Shown: one piece after another, positions 51,239-61,122 of the stretch
Numbering within the stretch: the stretch's first letter is position 1
Layout: each line of letters starts with the position of its first letter
Source: Calliphora vicina
Lineage: Eukaryota; Arthropoda; Insecta; Diptera; Calliphoridae
Assembly (NCBI RefSeq): GCF_958450345.1
Contig: NC_088780.1
Span: 93,012,226 to 93,076,225 of the forward strand
Length of the DNA: 64,000 bases
Reading direction: 5' to 3'
Program-made: the position numbers and the translations under genes
The notes under the pieces: generated by a model
Seen by the model: only the letters and a program-made list of their open reading frames with translations
Databases searched by the model: none
Told to the model about the DNA's origin: nothing

Positions 51239-52826
51239 GACGGCATGAAATAAACCCCCACGAAATAACACCCCAAAAATAAAATTAAATAACCCCTCAA
51301 AATTTAGGGCCTTATTTCATATGCAATAAAACCCCAGTTTTGAAAATGAAGTAAGACCCCAACGATATGAAATAATTCCCCAAACAGAAATGAAATAACA
51401 CCCCATTATTGGGGTTTTATTTCATATGAAATAGAACCCCAATTTTTAAAATGAAATAAGTCCCCAAACACAGTGATGGTGATCAAAAACAATTGGGGGT
51501 TTCAAACGGTCATATAAGGTCATATTTTCATAATGTCCGATAGTTTCAACACATTTTTGTTGTTTTTCAAACAAAAAAGTTTTAATCTAATAGAACTATT
51601 TTTATTGTTTTTTGTTTGAAGTACAACAACAATTTGTTTAAACTATCATAATATATAACTTAATAGCAGACCGTTTGAATGCAAGAAATGTGCTTGTAGC
51701 TTTCTCATTTTGTGTTGAAATCTCTTTTAAGATGAAATAAAAACTATATCTATTTGAATACGAAATATATTTAGATTTAATGAGATTTGTTAAAATATTG
51801 ATTTGTAAATATATTTTGAAAAAAATAAAAAATCGCGCGATTTTTTATTTTTTACACAATTTTTCAAAATTTCAAACATTACAGTAATTTACAAAACAAT
51901 ATTTCAACTAAACTTGTTTTAAGTTAAACCTTATAGCTCTTACTAAAAAATTAGAGCATACTAAATATACAAATTTCCTATGAAAAAGCAGACATTTTTT
52001 AAAATTAAAATCTTTTTATTTTTATTTATTTAAATATGAGAAAATAAATTGAATTGCTTTCTCGGAAAGTATTTTAAAACACTATTAGAAATTTAGAAAA
52101 AAATATTTTTCAACTCCCTAACATACAACTTAAGTTTCACAAATTTTACGGAAAGAATATCTTATTAAGCTCATTGCAGATGTACCGCCTCATAATATTC
52201 CTGCAAGATCTTCGCATTCGCCCTTAATTATATTAAGATCCTTTAACTCCTAATACAATTCTTCTTCGTTCTTGTGGTTGTGCTCAACATAACTCCTGTC
52301 AAGTAAGCAGTTACCAGCTGTTAGCACCCTTACTCTTGTATTGCATAGTTGTATAGTTGTATAGTTTTATTCTTGCATTTACTTGTACTATTGAATAAAA
52401 AAGTCATTCTGAACCCAGTTTTAATTTCAAAATAAATTTTTATTCTTTAGAACTTTTTTTGCACTGCGAAATTATCACGATCTTAACTCTGCGAAATTAT
52501 CACTTCAACTGATATCACAATTTGGTTTTGTGAATGGTAAATACAAGTTGTTAATATATGGGGACATAATTTACAGATTTTTCGTTTTCTTTATAAATTA
52601 AAAAATGAAATTATCCCCCAAAATTTATATTGGGGACTTATTTCATATTGATTTTTTGGGGTATTATTTCATATGAAATAATCCCCAATTAAAAAAGTGA
52701 AATAATACCCCAAAAAAAGAAATAACACCCCAAAAAGCGTTGTTATTGCTATCTGTACTAATTTTTGGGGGATTATTTCATTTTATTTTTGGGGGATAAT
52801 TTCGTGGGGGGTTATTTCATGCCGCC
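51239..52826. mobile_element. MULE-like inverted-repeat element, 1.59 kb, 9-bp target duplication
   Basis: Left end GACGGCATGAAATAAACCCC; right end read inward GGCGGCATGAAATAACCCCC. Flanked by an exact 9-bp duplication gaccgccat (51230-51238 and 52827-52835). Both ends continue for about 250 bp as degenerate tandem words of the form GAAATAANNCCCC. Nine-base duplications with long inverted ends fit Mutator-like elements. No transposase; the centre (51.5-52.55 kb) is unclassified AT-rich sequence. Confidence 0.8.
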
Positions 52827-52856
52827 GACCGCCATATCTAAAAAAACAACTATTTT

Positions 52857-53950
52857 TCCGAATCGCCGATGTTCGACTGGAGTTGCTCAGAAGCTATTGA
52901 GGGGTTTTGTAGATATTATATTGCATATATGCAGTATATAAAATATATAGGAACGGCCCTAGAATACATCCCTGTGGTACACTAGTGGATATTTTTCAAC
53001 GTGGCGAGATCACATCTTTTGATCTGATTTGGAAAGATCTTTCTTGTATGTAATTTTTAAGCAGTTTATGTATATTCGCAGGTAGTATATAAAAAACTTT
53101 GAAATCGGATATGAAACAAAAAAAATGCACGTATTAAAAAATTTTACATGTCGAAGGTACCCTTCTCCAGGAGCCCCTTTGGAGATTTTAATATCTAAAA
53201 CTAGAATAATCCCCAAATGTTATTCCGATCGGACCAGCCGTTTAGAAATGTCAGATTTATTTCCAAAAAATATTGATTCTGCCCCACTGTGTACTGCTTG
53301 CTCTCGAAGGTTTTCCGAATAAGTGTAGTAATCTGATGTACCTGTTTGATAGTACTATGCTTTCTGCTGAGACCAATATATTTTCTTAGTAGATAATTTC
53401 TCAGATTAGATTTATCTTTAAGTCGACGTGAAGACTTCTTCGGCACTGATTAAGTTTAGCCTTTAAGCTCGAAGATCGCGAGTGTTGACGTCTGAGTGTT
53501 CTCTTTTCTTTAATAAGAGACTCCATGTTTCTAGGACAGTTTGAATGTCTGTAATTCCCCAAGATGACTGGGGCGTAGACACTTTAACAGCGTTTGTTAA
53601 AATATCTGTAAATATATCGAAAGCGGATTGTATTTCATATTCATTTTTTAATTAGATGTTCTGTGGCAAGTTTAAGCTAACATATACTTTATTTATACTT
53701 TAACCAGTTCGTCTTCTTGTTATGGAAACAAGAGCAATAGTTTTCTAATTTAACTGGAACTTCTAATAACGTTAAAACTGTAGGTGAGTAGTCGGATGAT
53801 AGGTAAAGCAAGGGATCACTAAAATAAATTCTCGTTTTGTATTTTTGATTACAGCGAAGTCAATTAGATCGGGAATCTTATTGAGGTCTGAAAACCAATA
53901 AGTAAAAAGCATGTAAATTAAGGAGCTAACCTGGAAACTTTAAAAAGCTT
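52857..53950 (-). pseudogene. Decayed Jockey-like non-LTR retrotransposon (endonuclease to RT)
   Basis: On the minus strand an endonuclease C-terminal signature IPDLIDFAVIKN reads at about 53877-53840. After a frameshift it is followed by LSSDYSPTVLTLLEVPVK. Further downstream the RT motif SVPQGCILGPF reads at 52983-52951, with weak similarity to the region just before it. The order EN then RT, and the motifs, match Jockey-superfamily LINEs. Multiple stops and frameshifts; no intact frame. Ends were not defined. Confidence 0.65.
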
Positions 53951-55113
53951 TTTATGGTAAATGTTAACAAATCTGTAACTAAAGTCACCGTTAAATTTAA
54001 AAACAAAAATTATAATTACTTTTTGAGCTAAGTGGTGTTTTCTTATGCATGCCTTGAAGCACTCTTGCGGGTTAGGGGGTTAATATTTAAAGCGTATTGT
54101 ATTTATCAGTAAATTATTATTTAAATATAACAAAAATTAAACAAAATAATCTTAAACTAAAATGACACATTTTTTACGCACATATTTTTCACATGACCAA
54201 CATTTTTACATTGAATACAAATATTTAAAATTTCCATTTATTTGAATAAATGTATTCAAATCTGCAGTATGTCATAAATAAAATTTTCTAATACATAATG
54301 TTGCCAAAAAGTCAACCAATCAAATCACGCAATAAATGTTAAATTTGAAAGATACATGTACAAATAGTATCTATCTAACAGATACCCATATGCTTGATGC
54401 CTGCTTTTCATTTCCATAAAATTTCCCAAAACTACAGAAATCACTATAAATACAATGTTTGTTGCCATTTATAAGCTTCAAATATTAAATGATCCTTGAT
54501 GATGACACATATTCAAGATTTTCTTTAGAATAACAAAAAATAAACGTGACAAGAATGTGTTTAAGATTGCTTACTTTATACACATCCTTCACAGGCCCAA
54601 TAAATTAATTTTAAATTGCTTAATTTTTGGTTAAATTTGTATAGTTTCGTAGTTACTGACTTACATACTCGTACATATTTTAAAGGCAACAAGCGAAATT
54701 TTATTATACAAAGTAGTGCATAGTTTGATGTGAAATATAAAGTCATTGAACTGGAAAACTATGTAATAATAAATAAATAAATTACTTGTTTGCCACCATA
54801 ATCTGTTAAATTTTTGTATGCTCTATTTTTACATGCCAGCTTTAATGGATATTTTGAAACATTTTTGTACAGTGATTTGAACACAGCATTACACTAACTA
54901 TAAATAAAATATGAGTAACTATTTTTAAAAGGATTTATTTCAACATTTGGTTTCTTTTTTTCTTTCTTTGACACAAAACTGGAAACTTCAAATAAAATCC
55001 GATTTTGCTAAAATTTCCAGGCTTTGTTTTTAGATGACGGAAAATAATTTTAGACCTTGGAAGCATCGAAAGTCACAAAAGGGGTCCTTCTATTAACATT
55101 AAAATATCATTAA
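53951..55113. other. Intergenic, nothing recognised
   Basis: No exon features or element termini. Confidence 0.45.
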
Positions 55114-56630
55114 TTACACTGTCCAACAGCATTTTTGCAACAGAAGAGCGACCCTATAATTCTGACAGGGCATGTTGAGTATATCATTATTATAGTCCAC
55201 CTGGTCTGAATTTTTTTTACAGTGGGTCAAAGTTTTAATTTTTTGATCGATGGGAGCATTATATTAACTGAAAAAAATGTTGTAAGTTAATGTCTGAGAG
55301 AATTCTTATTGTCAGAGTTATATTGTAGAATTTTATGAGGATCATTTTTGTGGAACATCTTAAACCTCTAGCTCCTCTCTTTAGGGGTCAATTTGACCCT
55401 TGAGAAGATCTACAAAAAAATATACATGTAGCTTATCGCTTTAAGGCAAGAGTTATTTATTTATTTTTTTAATTTTGTTCGATCTTTTTTTAGTTTTTTA
55501 GATATGTCGGTCCTACGGAGATTCGATATTTAATTTTAAAATACCATTTATATTTGCGATAAAATTTCAAACAACTTGCTAACAGGCATCCAAAGTTAGA
55601 ACATGTAATAATTGCTGTATTTTTTAAGTTTTTTCCAAAACACAATTTGCATGGAATGTATAAAAAACGTTAAAATTTTTCAAAAGGAAGCAATGTTTGT
55701 GGAGCTCCTGATGAATAATTATAAGCATTTTGTATAAGTAGTTGGTAATGGTGAAACCCTTAGGCTTTGGAGATTAACAGTTCAGTGAAATAAAAGAATT
55801 TTATATATTTTTCGGACGCCATTTACCTTAGAAACTAAAAAAAATTTTAATATAGGGATTTTCCATGAACAAAAATATAAAATTTGAATTAATGTAAAAT
55901 TTTAACGGTTAAAGAACAACAAAATTTGGAAATAATCTAGATCCAAATGTTTTTAAAGCAATGGCATTATAATTTTTAACACTTTTTATTATCAAATACC
56001 AAAATTCCTAATAAGGGGAAAATGTGTTCCAAAAACTGAGTTTTTTGGAAAACACACTACTGCGACGTTATTTACTGTGTGATAGTAAAATAACTTTGTA
56101 CGTGTTTAAATAAGATATAGGGCTATACATGCATAGAGCTTTTTCGAGGATCGGCGCTTTGTCTTTTTAGAATTTTTGCTCAAACCAAACATTTTTTTTA
56201 AATTGGCAATGTTTGGATTGGTCTGGAGGTGACTAGGTCCACTTAAGTGAGCCAAGTTTTACTATCCACGCTTTTGCATTAGGTTCTCTTTTAGGATCAT
56301 ATACATATTTTATATAGTCCCGAATAAAATTTATTTCTACAAAAGTAAATATATAGGGACTTTTTTGGGAAAAACGTAAAAATACGGCCATTTTTACATG
56401 TACCAACTTTGGATGCGTGTAATTTTTATAGGGACAACATGATTGTTAGTAAATTATTTTTATAGTATTCGAAATTTTATCGCAAATATAGGTGATATTT
56501 AAAAAAAACTGTAGGCCCGACATATCTAAAAAACTAAAAAAAGATCGAACAAAATGGTGGCGTTTAATTTTGCTAATTAAGCGTAAAGAGCTTTATTTAC
56601 AACTTTGGTGTCTTGTAATGAATCAATTTT
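55114..56630 (+). mobile_element. Family D element, copy 5 (internal deletions)
   Basis: Starts 'acactgtccaacagcatttt' and follows the D order through 'tagggattttccatgaacaa' and 'ggtccacttaagtgagccaa' to about 56630, where 'agagctttatttacaacttt' (part of the inverted right arm) ends abruptly. Confidence 0.7.
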
Positions 56631-57339
56631 TTTTTTCAAGTTATATTTTTTTAAATAGTCATAATGTTTAGTAAACAAAAGTTTACCTAAAACAACTAAA
56701 TCAAAATATTAATTATATTATGTTAATGAGGGTCTTTCCCTGTCGTGTAATTTCCATATTAGTACAAAAAAATACAACAGTGTTACCTCAATTTATAAAT
56801 TCATGTTACACTAATTTATTATGTTTTATTCTTCTTCGCTTTATTCAGCATCTTCTATCATGTATATCTTCTTACAAAAATTATACATGATGATAAAGAT
56901 AAGAAATATAAGCATATTTTTGTCTCTTTTATACTAATGATTTAGTTATGATTAAAGTATAAAAGCTTTTTTTTTATATATGTATATACATATGTATATG
57001 CACCGATATGCATATTTCTGAAAACGCAATAAGAGGTCTGATGTGAAGTTACAAAACCACTATAAGATCTTTTCAATTCTGGCAGTGAAATATTAAACTA
57101 TAAAATCGGAAGATTAAAAAAATACATTAATTGAAATAAAAACGTGGTATTTTAAATTTAAAACTTTTTAGAAATTTATAAGTGAAAACTTTTTTTCCAC
57201 ATCGCTTTAAAATTATTTGGACCAAGATAAAAGTATTCCAAATCCACATTTTTACCATTATCTAAGACAACACTTTATTAAGGTAATTATTATAATTAAT
57301 AGAATTATTAGATTTTATTCTAAAATGTTGTTAAATTTT
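56631..57339. other. Intergenic, nothing recognised
   Basis: AT-rich; no features supported. Confidence 0.4.
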
Positions 57340-58975
57340 ATAGAAAATTTAACCACGACCTCTCGAGTGCCTCTACGACCTTAAGCAATATTTGGGGTTA
57401 CACGTGACATGGTCAAGGCATTTACTCGAGAGCAGATCCTTTTAATTCCCGTCGAAAAATATCCAAAGGGATAATTGATGTTTCCAGAATCTAAGCCACA
57501 TATTTCATCAGTATTGCCTAAAACCAAGAAACACACAACAAGGTGTCATTGTTCCCATCTATCTAAAAGCCTATCTTCAGTTATGCGTATTGAATTGGAC
57601 ACCGCATACATTCATATATTCAGGCCTATCTCACCAAACACAAAACTCAATAACTTTTATATAAATACTCAAACATTCATTCGAACAACATATTTCTAAC
57701 TTAAAATAACTTAATAACTAAAATCTAATAGCTAAACTTATGTCTTATCTGAAATCTATATTAACTAAAATCTAATCAAATCTTATTGTAATATGCTAAC
57801 GTAAATTTTCTAAAATATTATTTGAACTAAATATCTACATATATATATAGCTAGAGTAGTTTCTATTTTAATTATAAAAACAAATTAACTAAACCAAATT
57901 AAGTTAAATTTGTTAAATATCAAAAATACGAAAATAATTATAACAACAATTAATCCATTGATATTCAAACTTTAAAACCTATAACTAAAATGTCAATATT
58001 TTTATGATCAAATTATGATTATTCCTTTTATTGTATAATATTTACAAGAAAACTAATATGAATTACCTACTTACTTTATTTTGTCGCATTTATTTTTACT
58101 AATACTTTATTCCCTTTATTTTTATAAATACAATTAAAATTATAATTACAATTTAAACTTATATACTAAAACCAAAATAATACTACCATAAACTACGCTG
58201 TAAATCGAATCCAATTACATCAGCAGAAGGCCTTCCGCATCGTTGGAATCGAGACCCTACTGTAAGTCAAAATTGTATTTCTTTTCTTTATTTTATTTAA
58301 CATATATTTGAGTAGTTTTTTTTTTTATTAATATTCATATGTAATCTCTTTATTTTACAACAAAGAAATTTTATCGCATGCTATGAATATTTGGTTTGAG
58401 CTAATTGTTTATGCTCACTTGCAGCTTTAAGATTTCTCTGTTGTTACATTAATTACTCTTATTTAATTTCACTTTAAAAAAAAAAAAAAACTTCTGAGAT
58501 GTAATGTTGGGTGTAAAGTTTTTTTTTATATATATTATTAAGAGTTTTGTTTTAATTTTTCAAATATAATGAAGTTTTATTGAAATGATTGGTCTGTAAT
58601 TCTCTTTTAATGTAGAACTTCAGGGATAGAAGTGAGGTCAGTGTGTTAGGGTTTCTACCAGAAATTATAGCCACGGAAAGAAACACGGACGGGTGGGTTT
58701 AGAGGCTATGCTTTAACATCCTAGCTGATTTTAATAGATTTTAAGAAAATTGAGGAATTACTTTTATTATCCAAGGGCAATTAAATCGCACGTAGTTTTT
58801 TTTTGTTGTACATAATTTGTCCCATGGAACACGATCCCCGCCCATAACTCCCGATCTAGCTAGCTAGCCAGTACGTGCGTACAGTTCCTTAAAATGTGAC
58901 CACACACAAATAGTTTAAATTAACTAAATTAATTTTTTTTTTTAAACTCTCTAAAATAACGACTACAACAGAAAA
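57340..58975 (+). repeat. Putative 5' LTR and short leader
   Basis: Bounded on the right by the primer binding site. Likely LTR end near 'gactacaaca' (58961-58970). GC-richer patches at 57350-57480, 58200-58270, 58630-58730 and 58820-58890 interrupt AT-rich sequence. TCAGTG at 58636 is a possible initiator. Without the 3' LTR the left boundary cannot be confirmed. Confidence 0.35.
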
Positions 58976-58993
58976 TGGCGCCCAACGTGGGGC
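58976..58993 (+). other. Primer binding site for tRNA-Lys(CUU)
   Basis: TGGCGCCCAACGTGGGGC is complementary to the 3' 18 nt of fly tRNA-Lys(CUU) including the CCA end, as in gypsy. It lies 569 bp before the gag start. Confidence 0.85.
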
Positions 58994-59562
58994 CCCGAAA
59001 CATTAGGAATTCAAAATATTTTTTTTCTTTTAACATCTTTTAATATAATTTGTTTTGGGATCTCAACCTTATCATCATATTATTATTTAAAAATATAAAT
59101 ATATATATTTTTAGCTATACTTTCACATAGTGTTTGTCATTTTGTTGGTTTAGACCAAGAATAAAATATAATCAGCGTACAGTTGGAAATATTGTAAAGA
59201 TTTAGGTTTTATATAATTCTTATGCAGTCCACTGTTTACTCAGACTATATTTATTCCTTTCTGTGTTTGTGAAGTATTTTCTAAAAATATATCTTAGGAT
59301 TTGTTTAATTGTTAATTATGTATACACATTTATTTTAAAATAAAAGCATTGGAATTACGATTTTGTTGAATACGATATTTGCTAAGTCGTCCACTTTTCT
59401 TTTTTTTGATTCATGTTATATTTCAATTAACTAATTACTCAAATACGAAAGCCTCAATTTTCCGTAACAAATCTTAAAATTTTATAAACTTAATCACACA
59501 ACCTTACTGTATATCCAAATGAAGTTCTGCAGATATAATAATTTTAATATAATTAATTTAAA

Positions 59563-61122
59563 ATGTCACTCGTTCACAGTAACGAAAATATTCCGTCTTT
59601 AGCCGACGACAATAACTTGCGTCAATGTTTCATTTGCAAAAAGGACTATGAAGTTGATGACGTCATAGTTTCTACTCCTTGTAGTCACATTTTCCACAAA
59701 GACTGCATAGTTAACGTACTCAAGGAAACTCAAGGTTGTCCTACATGTGGCAAAGCCTGTAGGCAAACCAAATTAAAATCGTATAACATATTAGCAGATG
59801 CTGAAAGGCAGACTGATGTTACACCAGCTCCATCAAATAACAATAACCCTAACCAAGGTGCAATACCCAAAGCTCCCACGCAAAATCGAAAGGTTAGACG
59901 TAATATATTAAACAATACAATGGTTCAAACTCCTGGTTTTAATCAAAACATAGGTTCAGTAGATAGTTTACTTAACATTTCTCAGCGAAATTCAATTGCT
60001 CAAAATGTACCACCAAACCAGAATATTAGCGATAATACACTTCAATTCCTTATCAATGAAGCTGTTAAAAATCAATTGTCCTCCATAAATTTAAATCAAA
60101 ATACTACATACAGACCCAGTTATGGTAATCAAATTAATACAAATCAAAGTTCACAAAATCGCAATAATGATAACGTGTCTCATAATAGTAATGCTAGACA
60201 AAGTTTCGGTAATCGCAATTTCAACAATAATGTCAATAGGAATGTAGCACACAGACAAAATATTAGAAGGCCACAATTTAATCAAAACATAGATCTAACG
60301 ACAGATAAAGTTTCAAATATAATGTCAGGTTGGCATTTAAAGTTTAGCGGACAAGAAGAAGATGGCTTGTCAGTGGATAATTTTATATATAGAGTTCACG
60401 CACTTACAATTCAGAGCTTACGTGGTGATTTCGATATACTATGTAGACATATCCATTTACTTTTTAGTGGAAAAGCAGTGGATTGGTTCTGGCGCTTCCA
60501 CCGTACATCTAATAGGTTAGACTGGGATACTTTATGTTTTGAACTTAAAAACCAGTTTCGGGATCGCAGAACTGATTTTGATCTAAAAGAACAAATACGA
60601 AGTAGAAAGCAAAGAATGGGTGAAAAATTCGACTCATATTATGACGCAATTTTACAAATTGCTGATCGTTTGCAAAATCCCATTAATGAATTCGAACTTA
60701 TCGAAATTATTAAGCGAAATTTAAAACCAGACGTTCGTAAAGAACTATTGCATTTCGAAATTGACTCTATTTCCCAATTAAAAGAATTTGTACGTAAACA
60801 CGAAATACTTGATGAGGAATTAGATACTCGTAGGTCGAATAGAACTTTTATTCCTCGCAAAACAGTATCTGAAATTGAGTCAAAAATTGTATGTGATGAA
60901 GAATCAGTTCAAATAGAGGAAATAAAAGAAGTTGTGTGTTGGAACTGTTTAGAAAAGGGTCATCGTTTTGATGATTGTTTGGGCGAAAGAAGAATCTTTT
61001 GTTATGGCTGTGGAGCACCAAACATATTCAAACCCAATTGTACCAAGTGCAATAATTTCTCAAAAAACTACCAGACCAACAACAAACAAAAACAGTTTCA
61101 ATCCAAAGCTACCCAAATGTAA
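59563..61122 (+). CDS. Gag polyprotein with N-terminal RING-H2 finger
   Basis: Structural protein that assembles the cytoplasmic retrotransposon particle. 519 residues, one uninterrupted frame. Residues 22-62 form a complete RING-H2 (C-x2-C-x14-C-x-H-x2-H-x2-C-x10-C-x2-C; CFIC..CSHIFHKDC..CPTC), a domain normally giving E3 ubiquitin-ligase activity or protein contact. Residues about 70-245 are Asn/Gln-rich and probably disordered. Residues about 253-430 are the capsid-like region (LFSGKAVDWFWRF, then LDWDTLCFELKNQFRD), typical of Ty3/gypsy Gag. A zinc knuckle CWNCLEKGHRFDDC is at 459-472. A second, degenerate one lacks its His (C480..C483..C493). The frame overlaps pol by 54 nt and contains the slippery site near its end. 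The RING in Gag is unusual; activity is unknown. Confidence 0.9.
   Translation: MSLVHSNENIPSLADDNNLRQCFICKKDYEVDDVIVSTPCSHIFHKDCIVNVLKETQGCPTCGKACRQTKLKSYNILADAERQTDVTPAPSNNNNPNQGAIPKAPTQNRKVRRNILNNTMVQTPGFNQNIGSVDSLLNISQRNSIAQNVPPNQNISDNTLQFLINEAVKNQLSSINLNQNTTYRPSYGNQINTNQSSQNRNNDNVSHNSNARQSFGNRNFNNNVNRNVAHRQNIRRPQFNQNIDLTTDKVSNIMSGWHLKFSGQEEDGLSVDNFIYRVHALTIQSLRGDFDILCRHIHLLFSGKAVDWFWRFHRTSNRLDWDTLCFELKNQFRDRRTDFDLKEQIRSRKQRMGEKFDSYYDAILQIADRLQNPINEFELIEIIKRNLKPDVRKELLHFEIDSISQLKEFVRKHEILDEELDTRRSNRTFIPRKTVSEIESKIVCDEESVQIEEIKEVVCWNCLEKGHRFDDCLGERRIFCYGCGAPNIFKPNCTKCNNFSKNYQTNNKQKQFQSKATQM
61062..61068 (+). promoter_or_regulatory. -1 ribosomal frameshift site A AAA AAC
   Basis: The heptamer lies in the gag phase (TCA AAA AAC) 51 nt before the gag stop. 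A one-base backward shift here enters the pol frame, which is then open to the window end. A AAA AAC is a proven slippery sequence in retroviruses. A downstream stem or pseudoknot was not obvious. Confidence 0.75.

Larger units (their letters stand above)
47105..52856 (+). mobile_element. Family D element, copy 4, opened by two later insertions
   Basis: D text is present at 47105-47748 (starting 'acactgtccaacaaattgag'), 50455-51229 ('tcaaaagggagcaagggtag') and 52836-52856 ('atatctaaaaaaac'). The gaps are filled by a type B mini-me-like element and a MULE-like element. The D order matches the copy at 55.1-56.6 kb. Confidence 0.7.

Noticed and set aside
57475..57699. 74-residue open frame in the putative LTR
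   Set aside because: No homology recognised and located in probable LTR; open frames of this size are expected by chance.
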